This document shows positions 7,664 through 15,771 of a DNA stretch of 64,000 nt, piece by piece (the stretch's first letter is position 1; each line of letters starts with the position of its first letter). The stretch lies in NCBI RefSeq assembly GCF_016801775.1, contig NZ_CP069004.1:2294001-2358000 (forward strand), read 5' to 3'. The notes beneath the pieces are model-generated. The model was not told the origin of the DNA and made no database searches. It worked only from the letters and a program-made list of their open reading frames with translations. The translations under genes were made by a program, and so were the position numbers. The DNA comes from Sulfitobacter mediterraneus. GTDB lineage: Bacteria > Pseudomonadota > Alphaproteobacteria > Rhodobacterales > Rhodobacteraceae.

Positions 7664-9201
7664 CACGCGCCCTCTCTGAGTTTGAACCGCTGGATCTTTC
7701 CGGTTGCGGTTTTTGGCAAGTCTTCCACCACTTCGATCCAGCGGGGATATTTCCATTTGCCGATTTTCTCTTTCACAAAGTCTTTCAGCTCGGCTTCAAG
7801 GGTGTCTGATCCCTCACCTGATTGCAGCACGATAAAGGCCTTGGGCTTTTCCAGCCCATCGGAATCCCGCATGGCCACGACCGCCGCCTCCAGCACCTGC
7901 GGATGGCTGACCAATGCGCCTTCAACCTCAAAGGGGGACAGCCAGATACCCGAGACCTTGAACATGTCGTCCGTGCGCCCGCAATAGACCAGCCGCCCAT
8001 CCTCGCGGCGCTCGTATTTGTCGCCCGTGCGGGTCCAGACCCCTTCGAAGGTCTCACGCGATTTGTCGCGCTGGTTCCAGTAACAATGTGCGGCGGACGC
8101 CCCGTTGACCAAGAGTTCCCCCACTTCTCCAACGCCCACCTCTGCGCCGCTTTCGTCGACCAGACGCAATTCGTATCCCGGCACCGCAACCCCCGAAGTG
8201 CCATAGACGATATCGCCCGGCCCGTTGCTCAGGAAAATGTGCAGCATCTCGGTTGATCCGACACCATCCAGAATGCCCACTCCCGTATGCGCCTCCCACC
8301 GTTTGCCCACATCTTCGGGCAATGCCTCACCTGCCGAGATGCAGGTGCGCAATGGCGCATCGGGCGCACCAGTTTGATCCATCTGTGCGACCATCGCCGC
8401 ATACAGTGTCGGCACCCCGCAGAAGATCGTCGGCCGATGCGCGGCAATTGTTTCGATCATGTCCGGCGGCGTGGGCCGACCGGTGAACAGCACCGTGCTG
8501 GCCCCGACAGACAGCGGAAAGGTCATCGCATTGCCCAGCCCATAGGCGAAAAAGAATTTGGCGGCTGACAGCACCACGTCATCCTCGGCAATACGCAGCA
8601 CCTTGGCACCGTAGGTGTCTGCCGTGGCCTTCAGGGCGGAATGCACATGCGCAACGCCCTTTGGCTGCCCGGTAGAGCCCGACGAATATAGCCAGAATGC
8701 CACCTCGTCGGCACTGACGGCCATGGTGTCTTGGGCGGGGGCATCGCGCATGAAGTCATCGAAACCCTGCGTGTCCTCCGGCGCATCGCCAATCATAACC
8801 ACCTGCCGCAGATAGGGATTGCCTGCGACCGCAGGGGCAACCACGGGCCAAAGCGCCTCTGACACGAACAGGACCGCCGCGCGGCTGTCGCGCAGGATCG
8901 CGTCATAAACCGGCGTGGCCAACAGCGTGTTGAGCGGGACCGGCACCACGCCGGCCTTGATCGCGCCCCAGAAGATCTGTGGAAATTCGATCTGGTCCAG
9001 CACCAGCATCGCCGCGCGTTCCTCGGGCCGGATACCAGCGCGGGTCAACGCCCCCGCCACCTGCGCGGCACCTGCGGCCATGTCGCTGTAGCTCAGGCTG
9101 CGTCCGCTTTGTGCTTCCAAGAAGGCACGCTTGTCGCCGCGTCCTTCGTCCAGATGTCGATCCACAAAATAGGTGACAGCGTTGTTGTCGGTAGAAACCA
9201 T
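7663..9201 (-). CDS. bclA: Benzoate-CoA ligase
   Basis: 512 aa adenylate-forming enzyme that converts benzoate, ATP and CoA to benzoyl-CoA, the entry step of the box pathway. The ATP loop SSGSTGQPKG is near residue 168, the adenylation motif GVGSTEMLHIF in the middle, and the catalytic lysine motif KTATGKIQRF near the C-terminus. Overall it resembles the BadA/BclA group rather than acetyl-CoA synthetases. Start ATG at 9201 is fixed by GGGGGG 4 bases upstream; an in-frame ATG at 9234 has no such site. Two TGCA-type motifs occupy its 75 bp upstream gap, suggesting BoxR control. Confidence 0.93.
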   Translation of the reverse strand: MVSTDNNAVTYFVDRHLDEGRGDKRAFLEAQSGRSLSYSDMAAGAAQVAGALTRAGIRPEERAAMLVLDQIEFPQIFWGAIKAGVVPVPLNTLLATPVYDAILRDSRAAVLFVSEALWPVVAPAVAGNPYLRQVVMIGDAPEDTQGFDDFMRDAPAQDTMAVSADEVAFWLYSSGSTGQPKGVAHVHSALKATADTYGAKVLRIAEDDVVLSAAKFFFAYGLGNAMTFPLSVGASTVLFTGRPTPPDMIETIAAHRPTIFCGVPTLYAAMVAQMDQTGAPDAPLRTCISAGEALPEDVGKRWEAHTGVGILDGVGSTEMLHIFLSNGPGDIVYGTSGVAVPGYELRLVDESGAEVGVGEVGELLVNGASAAHCYWNQRDKSRETFEGVWTRTGDKYERREDGRLVYCGRTDDMFKVSGIWLSPFEVEGALVSHPQVLEAAVVAMRDSDGLEKPKAFIVLQSGEGSDTLEAELKDFVKEKIGKWKYPRWIEVVEDLPKTATGKIQRFKLREGA

Positions 9202-9217
9202 GTAACCCCCCAGTATT

Positions 9218-9233
9218 TGCGCAACATTGTGCA
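9218..9233. promoter_or_regulatory. Candidate BoxR operator upstream of bclA (proximal)
   Basis: Minus strand TGCACAATGTTGCGCA, 13 of 16 matches to the cluster motif. It ends 16 bp before the bclA ATG, just ahead of the ribosome binding site, a position where a bound repressor would block transcription. Its centre is 53 bp, about five helical turns, from the next copy at 9271. Confidence 0.55.
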
Positions 9234-9270
9234 TCCCGCCCGCATATGCGCAACCGGCAGCACAAAAGGT

Positions 9271-9286
9271 TGCACTTTAATGCGCA
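9271..9286. promoter_or_regulatory. Candidate BoxR operator upstream of bclA (distal)
   Basis: TGCACTTTAATGCGCA on the plus strand, 15 of 16 matches to the motif. It straddles the stop codon of the feruloyl-CoA-synthetase-like gene. With the copy at 9218-9233 it frames the bclA promoter region. Confidence 0.6.
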
Positions 9287-11091
9287 GTGGTGATCCGGCT
9301 TTCGGTTTGCGGATCATAAAGCTGATCCACCAGATCGGCGCGGCGGCGCAGGAACTTGGGAAAGTTGATATTTCCCTTCGCGGTCGCCTCTCCCTCGGCC
9401 ATGGAGGCCGGTTCAGACAAGACCAAGGCGCAGCTGACATGCGTGGATTGATCTGACTGCCCGGCCAACGCCGACAGACGCCGGCCCAGTTCTTCTTGCA
9501 ACGGGGCGCAGGTGATTACGCCATCCGCCTCTGTCATAGTCCAGCCTTGCGCGGCAATCGCGGCGCGGTTGGGCAGGATCATCACCCCCACCTCGGACCG
9601 GTCCTCACCTGTTATCACCACGTCCTGCGCCAGGGGGGCCAGTGCCGCCAACACATCAAGGCGCAATTGCGAGGCCCGCACCCAAGTGCCGGTCATCAGT
9701 TTGAAGTTTTCGGAGATCCGCCCGTCAAACATCAGCCCGCGATCGGCATCTGCGGGGGCCACCAACTGCATAGCGTCGCCGGTGATGAAATAGCCCTCGC
9801 CGTCGAACGCCTCCTGCGTTTTTTCAGGGTTGTTCAGATATCCGGGCGTGACGTTGTCGCCTTTGACCCGCACATCAAAGCGGCCATCCCCGTCCGGCAC
9901 CAGCTTGACCGTGCACCCCGGCATCGGCACGCCAACAAGCCCTGCCCCCTTGGCCGGCTCGTGGCTGATCATCACCCCCGGTGCGGTTTCGGTCAGCCCC
10001 CAAGAGGTGGTGATCAGGGGCAATTGCCCGCAAGTGTCCAACGCCAGTTGTTCCAAAGCCATCCAGATGTCCTGCGGCAGGGACGCGCCTGCGTAAAAGA
10101 TCATATCGAGATCGGCAAAATAGGTCTCGCGCAACGCCTTATCCGCCTTTAGCGCCGTGACCAACTGGGCAAAACCAACAGGTACGTTAAAGCTTATGGT
10201 GGCCGAGATTTCGGCAAGGTTCTGGCGGGTCCGGTCAAACAGCCCCGGCGCAGGTTTGCCATCGTCCAGATGCATGCTACCGCCATTGGCCAGCACCAGA
10301 TTGAAATTATACGAGCCGCCAAAGGTGTGATTCCACGGCAACCAATCGACCAACCGGGGCGGACGTTTGGCGAGGAACGGCAGGCAGGCCGCGACCTGTG
10401 CCTGATTGGTGGTCATCATTCGCTGCGTGGTCAGCACCCCTTTGGGATCGGAAGTGGAGCCGGAGGTGAGCAGGATCTTGGCCAACGTCTCGGGCGTCAC
10501 CGCATCTGCCGCCGTCTGCACATCGCCGGTGCCGGGGCGCATCAGATCGGCCAGATCCGTCGCACCACTGCCCCCCGGCATCGACGATAGTTTTTCAACG
10601 CCCGCAAATATCTCCAGATCCAGCGCGGCTCCATATTGGGACGCATCCGATGCATAGACCAAACCGGGGCGCACCATGTCTGCGGCATGGATCAACCGCC
10701 CATGCGCGGCGGGGATCAGGGCGTATTGTTCGGCAACAGGCACCACTGGAATACCGACATATTGCGCCGCAAGGCTGAGCAAGGCGTGGTCAATGCTGTT
10801 GCCGGAGATGATCAAAACAGGCCGGTCCGGGCCTAGATCGCGGTTCAACAGGTGCCCCGCTATCGTCCGGACCATATCCCGCGCCGCGCCGTAGGTGACC
10901 TTGCGCCAGCCTGTCCCGGACCGTTCGGCCAGAAACAGGGCGTCGGGCGTTGCATCCGCCCATTGATCCAGCCAATCCCCTGTGCACCGCGCCACCGGCC
11001 CATGGGTATATCCGGACTGCAAGACAATTGCCCCATTCGCGCGATCCTCGCGCAGAACCTGATGTGGTTTCAGCCCCAAATGTGCCGTCAT
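9277..11091 (-). CDS. Feruloyl-CoA-synthetase-like acyl-CoA ligase
   Basis: 604 aa adenylate-forming enzyme. It has the ATP loop LLTSGSTSDPKGV (near residue 200) and, shortly after, DWLPWNHTFGG followed by LDDGKPAPGLFDRT, a combination typical of feruloyl-CoA synthetases, which activate hydroxycinnamates. The C-terminal lysine segment reads GEATAKGNINFPKFL, also typical of that group. Start ATG at 11091 follows AGGGAGG by 7 bases; an upstream extension to 11238 overlaps dctM and looks non-coding. In a benzoate cluster it may admit cinnamate-type or other substituted aromatic acids, matching the adjacent TRAP importer. A palindrome CCTGCAAAATTGCAGG lies 17 bp upstream (11108-11123). Confidence 0.85.
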   Translation of the reverse strand: MTAHLGLKPHQVLREDRANGAIVLQSGYTHGPVARCTGDWLDQWADATPDALFLAERSGTGWRKVTYGAARDMVRTIAGHLLNRDLGPDRPVLIISGNSIDHALLSLAAQYVGIPVVPVAEQYALIPAAHGRLIHAADMVRPGLVYASDASQYGAALDLEIFAGVEKLSSMPGGSGATDLADLMRPGTGDVQTAADAVTPETLAKILLTSGSTSDPKGVLTTQRMMTTNQAQVAACLPFLAKRPPRLVDWLPWNHTFGGSYNFNLVLANGGSMHLDDGKPAPGLFDRTRQNLAEISATISFNVPVGFAQLVTALKADKALRETYFADLDMIFYAGASLPQDIWMALEQLALDTCGQLPLITTSWGLTETAPGVMISHEPAKGAGLVGVPMPGCTVKLVPDGDGRFDVRVKGDNVTPGYLNNPEKTQEAFDGEGYFITGDAMQLVAPADADRGLMFDGRISENFKLMTGTWVRASQLRLDVLAALAPLAQDVVITGEDRSEVGVMILPNRAAIAAQGWTMTEADGVITCAPLQEELGRRLSALAGQSDQSTHVSCALVLSEPASMAEGEATAKGNINFPKFLRRRADLVDQLYDPQTESRITTAH

Positions 11092-11161
11092 TGCAAACCT
11101 CCCTAAGCCTGCAAAATTGCAGGGCGGTTGATCCAGCGGCAGCTTTCCCGATGGCGGCCCG

Positions 11162-12481
11162 TCAGCCGGGCAGCAGGAACAATGTAATCGCGGGGAAAGC
11201 CACCAGAATGATAACGCGCAGGATGTCGGAGCCGACAAAATACATCACTGATTTGTAGGTCTCGGTCATCGGGGTCTCGCGGTCCATCGAGTTGATGATA
11301 AACAGGTTCATCCCCACCGGCGGCGTGATCAAACCAACCTCGACCACGATCAGCACCAGAATGCCGAACCAGATCGCCAGATGTTCCGGGCTCATCCCAA
11401 AATCCATCGCCGAAATCACCGGGAAAAAGATCGGCACGGTCAGCAGGATCATCGACAGGCTGTCCATCAGACAACCAAAGACCAGATAGAAGGCCAAGAT
11501 TACGCAAAGCACCAACAGCGGGCTGAAGCCCTGTGTCACGACCCAATCGGCCATGAACTGCGGCACGCCCGACAGGGCAAGGAAGCCGTTGTAAAACGCC
11601 GCGCCCAGCACGATGAAAAAGATCATCGCCGTGGTCCGCGCTGTACCCAAAAGGCTGTCACCCAGCACTTTCCAGTTCAAACTGCCGGACACCAGCGCCA
11701 CCAGCCCCGTGCCCATCGCACCAATGGCGGAGCCTTCGGTGGGTGTAAACCAGCCCAGATAGATGCCGCCAACCACCACGAGGAAGATCACCAGAACCGG
11801 CCATGTGTCGGCCAGGGCGCGAAACCTCTCGGCCATGGGGACCGCAGGACGGGTGCCTGCCGCATCCGGGTGCAGACGCACATAGATGGAAATGGTCAGA
11901 ATATACCCCAGCGCCGCCAGAATGCCCGGTATGAACGCTGCGAGGAACAGCTTGGCGATATTTTGTTCGGTCAGGATGGCGTAGATCACCAAGATCACAG
12001 AGGGCGGGATCAGAATGCCCAGCGTGCCGCCAGCGGCCAGCGTCGCGGTGGAGAAACCACCCGAATAGCCATAGCGTTTCAACTCCGGCAGGGCGACCTT
12101 GGACATGGTCGCAGCCGTGGCCAGCGACGATCCGCAAATCGCACCAAACCCGGCGCAGGCACCGACAGCCGCCATGGCAACGCCGCCGCGGCGGTGACCA
12201 AGAAAGCTTTCTGCTGCTTTGAAAAGGGCCTGACTCATCCCGGACAGGGTCGCAAATTGCCCCATCAGCAAGAACATCGGAATGATGGTCAGCGAATAGC
12301 TGGAAAAGGTGGTGTAGGTCTCAGATTTCAGCTTGGCCAACAGCGGGGTCGGATTGCCGCCCATCGCCATATACCAGCCGCCAAATCCACACAGCAGCAT
12401 AGCCAGACCAATCGGCGCGCGCAGAAACACCATGATCATCAGGATGGGAAAGGACCAAAAGCCCAATTCGAGGTTGGTCAT
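11162..12481 (-). CDS. dctM: TRAP transporter large permease (DctM)
   Basis: 439 aa polytopic inner-membrane protein with about twelve hydrophobic segments and family motifs such as GFGAICGSSLATAATM and LLTVPIFFPV. It is the ion-coupled channel subunit of a tripartite ATP-independent periplasmic transporter. Start at 12481 is preferred; an ATG at 12496 would overlap dctQ by 14 bp. Gene order dctP-dctQ-dctM plus position at the head of the aromatic cluster suggests uptake of benzoate or a related aromatic acid; the substrate is inferred from context only. Confidence 0.92.
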   Translation of the reverse strand: MTNLELGFWSFPILMIMVFLRAPIGLAMLLCGFGGWYMAMGGNPTPLLAKLKSETYTTFSSYSLTIIPMFLLMGQFATLSGMSQALFKAAESFLGHRRGGVAMAAVGACAGFGAICGSSLATAATMSKVALPELKRYGYSGGFSTATLAAGGTLGILIPPSVILVIYAILTEQNIAKLFLAAFIPGILAALGYILTISIYVRLHPDAAGTRPAVPMAERFRALADTWPVLVIFLVVVGGIYLGWFTPTEGSAIGAMGTGLVALVSGSLNWKVLGDSLLGTARTTAMIFFIVLGAAFYNGFLALSGVPQFMADWVVTQGFSPLLVLCVILAFYLVFGCLMDSLSMILLTVPIFFPVISAMDFGMSPEHLAIWFGILVLIVVEVGLITPPVGMNLFIINSMDRETPMTETYKSVMYFVGSDILRVIILVAFPAITLFLLPG

Positions 12482-12482
12482 T

Positions 12483-13064
12483 TCAATGTTCCCCATGCTC
12501 GGACGGCAGAATGCTGTGGTTCTGCACAGCCTCCAAAAGGCGCATCACCGCGCAATAGGCCGCAACAATGCAGGTCACGACGCCTGCAGCAAAGCTGGCC
12601 GCATAGGCCCACCAAACCGGAAACTGCAGGAACAACGTTGTCTCGCCATTGCCCATGTAGCGCTGCATCCCCTCGTACAGCCGCCAGATGATCAGCGCCA
12701 GCACGAGCGCCAGAACAATCTCCCAAAAGGCGGCAATCCAACGGTTCGCCCGGACCGGAAGAGCGGCGGTAAATACATCCACTGTCGCATGAGCGCCATA
12801 AAGCTGGCACAGCGGCAGGAAAGAAAAAATCGCAAAGGCGACGCCGGCCTCAAGCAGCTCGTAGCTGCCATTGATCTCACCAATGCCGAGATCAAGCAGG
12901 GCTTGGGAGAAGCCGGTCATCTTTTGCTGAAAGAAGTCATTGTGCAGCAGCTTGTTCACGGAGCGCCCAATGATCGACAGTGACGTTAGAACGATCAACA
13001 CGATCAGCACAAACCCACCAGCCAAAGCGGTGAGGCGTGCAAGGGACTGGATCAGCCGGTGCAT
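12483..13064 (-). CDS. dctQ: TRAP transporter small permease (DctQ)
   Basis: 193 aa with four predicted membrane helices: residues about 13-30, a middle pair, and one near 135-165. This is the normal DctQ topology. It pairs with DctM in the membrane and docks the solute-binding protein. The stop is only 1 bp from the dctM ATG, so the two are co-translated. It is separated from dctP by a strong hairpin with a T tract, which probably lowers its expression relative to the binding protein. Confidence 0.9.
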   Translation of the reverse strand: MHRLIQSLARLTALAGGFVLIVLIVLTSLSIIGRSVNKLLHNDFFQQKMTGFSQALLDLGIGEINGSYELLEAGVAFAIFSFLPLCQLYGAHATVDVFTAALPVRANRWIAAFWEIVLALVLALIIWRLYEGMQRYMGNGETTLFLQFPVWWAYAASFAAGVVTCIVAAYCAVMRLLEAVQNHSILPSEHGEH

Positions 13065-13083
13065 TGCTATTCTCTCAGTTCAG

Positions 13084-13120
13084 TAAAAAAGATCTGCGGC
13101 AGCAGGACTGCCGCAGATCT
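13084..13120 (-). terminator. Intra-operon hairpin/attenuator between dctP and dctQ
   Basis: Perfect 13 bp stem AGATCTGCGGCAG / CTGCCGCAGATCT (13090-13102 with 13108-13120) around a 5-base loop. On the coding (minus) strand it is followed at once by TTTTTT. Placed 17 bp after the dctP stop, it fits a partial terminator that gives excess binding protein over permease, a common design in binding-protein transporter operons. Confidence 0.85.
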
Positions 13121-13137
13121 GTATTCATGCAAGGCGA

Positions 13138-14172
13138 TTACTTATCGTAAGCGTCCATCAGCATTCTTGCTTCGTCGATCAGAGCCTGACCGTCGATGCC
13201 TTTAGACTTCATGTCTGCGATCCATTCGTCATAGATCGGCTGCGCCACATCGCGCCACGCCTGAACATCATCACCCGAAACTGTCACGATGGTGTTGCCA
13301 CGATCCACGGCGGCCTGACGTGAAGGACCATCGGCATCGGACTGCGTGCCACCTGCAAAGATGGAGAATTCCAGACCGGAGTTGTCGTCGATCACCTTTT
13401 GCAGATCCGCTGGCAGACCCTCGTAGCGGTCCTTGTTCATCGCCAGAACGAAGGTCAGAACATAAAGGGCATTGCCTTCAAATTCGGTGTGGTAATCCAC
13501 CAGCTCTGGCACTTTCAACGCGCCGGTCACTTCCCAAGGAATGGTTGTGCCGTCGATCACACCTTTGGACAGGCCTTCTGGCACGGCCGGAACCGGCATG
13601 CCCACGGGTGTGGAGCCCATTTTTTCCAGCAGCGAGTTCACAAGACGCGAACCACCGCGGATTTTCAGGCCTTCCATATCGGCAGGCGTGCGGACTTCCT
13701 TGTTGACGTGGATCATGCCGGGGCCGTGAACCCATGTGCCCAGAATATGCACATCTTTGAATTCACCGTCTTTCATGTGCTTTTCAAACATCTGCCAATA
13801 GGCCGAAGAGGCCGCGCGGGCGTTTGTCATCATGAACGGCAGTTCGAACACCTCAGTGCTGGGATAGCGGCCCGGCGTATAGCCAACCACGGTCCAGACG
13901 ATGTCGGCCACGCCGTCGATCGCCTGGTCCATCAGTTCTGGTGGTTTGCCGCCCAGCTGCATGGAAGGATAGCGCTCAACCTTGATACGGCCGCCGCTGT
14001 CTTTTTCAACGTTGTCCGCCCAGACATCCAGCACCAGCTTGGGCACATTGGCCTGCGGTGGCAGGAATTGGTGCATGCGCAGCGTCACCTCCTGCGCCAT
14101 TGCGGTTGTCGCCATCAAGGTTGCAGCAACAGCTGCCCCCGCCATACCCATCAGGGTTCTGCGAAAAATCAT
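13138..14172 (-). CDS. dctP: TRAP transporter substrate-binding protein (DctP)
   Basis: 344 aa periplasmic binding protein. An N-terminal signal peptide (MIFRRTLMGMAGAAVAATL..., cleavage expected after TAMAQ, about residue 27) precedes the DctP fold. The LKIRGGSRL segment carries the arginine that usually contacts a carboxylate in TRAP binding proteins. AAGGGAGA lies 7 bases before the ATG. It heads the aromatic cluster and is preceded by two copies of the TGCA-type motif, so it is probably induced together with the catabolic genes. Likely ligand: benzoate or another aromatic acid (inference). Confidence 0.92.
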   Translation of the reverse strand: MIFRRTLMGMAGAAVAATLMATTAMAQEVTLRMHQFLPPQANVPKLVLDVWADNVEKDSGGRIKVERYPSMQLGGKPPELMDQAIDGVADIVWTVVGYTPGRYPSTEVFELPFMMTNARAASSAYWQMFEKHMKDGEFKDVHILGTWVHGPGMIHVNKEVRTPADMEGLKIRGGSRLVNSLLEKMGSTPVGMPVPAVPEGLSKGVIDGTTIPWEVTGALKVPELVDYHTEFEGNALYVLTFVLAMNKDRYEGLPADLQKVIDDNSGLEFSIFAGGTQSDADGPSRQAAVDRGNTIVTVSGDDVQAWRDVAQPIYDEWIADMKSKGIDGQALIDEARMLMDAYDK

Positions 14173-14372
14173 AGTGGTCTCCCTTTGTTATCCATCTGGC
14201 CCCGGTTGTACCGCGGTCCTGATTTTGCCGAAGTGCTGCTTGCACCCCCGGTTGTGCCTATAATCAATACCCGCTGGCCGCGATGACGCAAGCCAAGACA
14301 GGCAAAAACGCAATTTGTCACAGGTTTACCGGCCAAAACCGGCCCTTCCGACAGGACAAGTCGCGCACAGAC

Positions 14373-14388
14373 AAAGCATTTTAGTGCA
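14373..14388. promoter_or_regulatory. Candidate BoxR operator upstream of dctP (proximal)
   Basis: Minus strand TGCACTAAAATGCTTT, 12 of 16 matches to the cluster motif. It lies 200 bp before the dctP ATG and 64 bp, about six helical turns, from the stronger copy at 14437. Confidence 0.45.
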
Positions 14389-14436
14389 GATCATCCCAAG
14401 CCAGCGCCGCGCCGCAGTCAACGGCAAAGATAAATC

Positions 14437-14452
14437 TGCGCATTATAGTGCT
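14437..14452. promoter_or_regulatory. Candidate BoxR operator upstream of dctP (distal)
   Basis: Minus strand AGCACTATAATGCGCA, 15 of 16 matches; it differs from the bclA copy at 9271 in only two positions. An extra TGCA follows at 14457-14460. Confidence 0.6.
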
Positions 14453-14493
14453 TAGGTGCAGCCCTGAGCGGCATTGAAAAATAAGGGAGGAGA

Positions 14494-14570
<77 letters not shown>

Positions 14571-14581
14571 ATCCGCGCGTG

Positions 14582-14609
14582 AAGTAGGGCAGCCTCCGCT
14601 TGGCGTCAA
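14582..14609 (-). promoter_or_regulatory. Likely sigma-70 promoter of the CAU tRNA
   Basis: On the minus strand TTGACG (14609-14604) and CTACTT (14587-14582) are 16 bp apart, and the -10 ends 11 bp before the mature tRNA 5' end. The -35 is near perfect; the -10 is weak. Confidence 0.5.
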
Positions 14610-14775
14610 GCCCAAAACCTCATCGAAAATTACATCAGTTTGCTGGCGCAGGCACCGCCGGGAATTTCCCGTTGCGGGCCGCGACGCACTGAGCTTCATC
14701 CAATTGCCCCGCTCGCGCCCAAATCTGGCCCAAAAAACCAAAGATACCAACTGTGACCAACTCCGGAGAGCGTCC

Positions 14776-15771
14776 ATGCCAACCGATGCCAGCCTAACTT
14801 TCGCCGCCCCTCAAAAGACGGCACCAAGACCCGCCTTGGAAAAGGTCGGGCTGTGGCTGGCCCCTGCCGAGATTTTCCTCATTGTGTTGTCAGTGCTGAC
14901 AGGCGCGCTCGCGGCAGTTCTGGCCTTTGCATTTGACCAGCAGGTCGCCTGGGCCGCGTTTCTTATCAGCTTTGCACCGGCCATCGGGTTGATTGGTCTG
15001 GGTGCATATATCCGTGTCAAAAAACAAATGCACCGTGCCGGATTGGCAGCGATTGGCGCGGGCATCTATATCGGGTTTTCCGGCGTCATCGCGATCTTGA
15101 TCTATCTGCGGTTTCCGATCAGCACACCGTTGATCGACACAGACCTTATGCGTATCGACCAGTGGCTGGTTGGATATGACTGGGTCGGCTTCGTCGGCTT
15201 TATTGCGCAGTACCCAACTCTCGGCAAGATCCTTGGCTGGGTTTACAACACCTCACTGGGTCAGTTGTTCGTGGTGATCTTTGTACTGGGCTTGACGGGC
15301 CGCACCGTGCAATTGCACCGCGTTCTGGTGGCCGGCATTGTCTCGCTGCTGTTTGCTGTGGCGTTCTGGTGGGCTTGGCCCAGCATTGGCCCTTCCGCAT
15401 ATTTCACCTTGCCAACCTCCATCGAACAGGCGCTTGGGCTGGTCCACGGTCACGCCGAAGGCGGGCAGTTGTTGCGCATGACCCAGGAAGGCAATGCATT
15501 GATCGCCCCCGGTATGATCATGGGCACAATCGCCTTTCCATCATACCATACGGTGATGGTGTTTCTCGCGATCTGCTTCGTTCGGGGGACGATGATCTTT
15601 TGGCCGATGGTCTTGCTCAATATCGGGATGCTGCCCGCGATCCTGTCACACGGCGGGCATCACTTTAGCGATCTGTTGGGCGGATTTGCAGTGTTTGTCT
15701 TGGCGTGGCTGTTTGCCCGCTGGATTGTGCCGAGCAATGCGAAAGATCAAGCCGCAGAGGCGAACGCCTGA
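14776..15771 (+). CDS. PAP2 / inositolphosphotransferase-like membrane phosphatase
   Basis: 331 aa with about seven membrane segments. The PAP2 active-site motifs appear late: FPSYHTVMVFL (motif 2, His) and SHGGHHFSDLLGG (motif 3, His and Asp). The PSYH form and large N-terminal membrane part resemble the Aur1/Ipt1 branch, which handles phospholipid head groups, more than soluble acid phosphatases. Start ATG at 14776 follows GGAGAG by 5-6 bases; an earlier in-frame ATG at 14704 has no ribosome site. The gene ends immediately next to the convergent SDR gene, with no base between stop codons. Substrate unknown. Confidence 0.8.
   Translation: MPTDASLTFAAPQKTAPRPALEKVGLWLAPAEIFLIVLSVLTGALAAVLAFAFDQQVAWAAFLISFAPAIGLIGLGAYIRVKKQMHRAGLAAIGAGIYIGFSGVIAILIYLRFPISTPLIDTDLMRIDQWLVGYDWVGFVGFIAQYPTLGKILGWVYNTSLGQLFVVIFVLGLTGRTVQLHRVLVAGIVSLLFAVAFWWAWPSIGPSAYFTLPTSIEQALGLVHGHAEGGQLLRMTQEGNALIAPGMIMGTIAFPSYHTVMVFLAICFVRGTMIFWPMVLLNIGMLPAILSHGGHHFSDLLGGFAVFVLAWLFARWIVPSNAKDQAAEANA

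Larger units (their letters stand above)
14173..14493 (-). promoter_or_regulatory. Control region of the dctPQM/aromatic cluster
   Basis: This 321 bp stretch holds no gene. Its left 120 bp contain the dctP ribosome binding site and probably a 5' leader; its right part contains two TGCA-type motifs (14373-14388 and 14437-14452). Since dctP is the first gene of a long minus-strand series, the main promoter of the cluster should lie here. I could not fix a clear -35/-10 pair. Confidence 0.55.

Noticed and set aside
9277..11238. Longer start for the feruloyl-CoA-synthetase-like gene
   Set aside because: The extra 49 residues overlap dctM, are Cys/Pro/Trp-rich and unlike the family; AGGGAGG marks the ATG at 11091.
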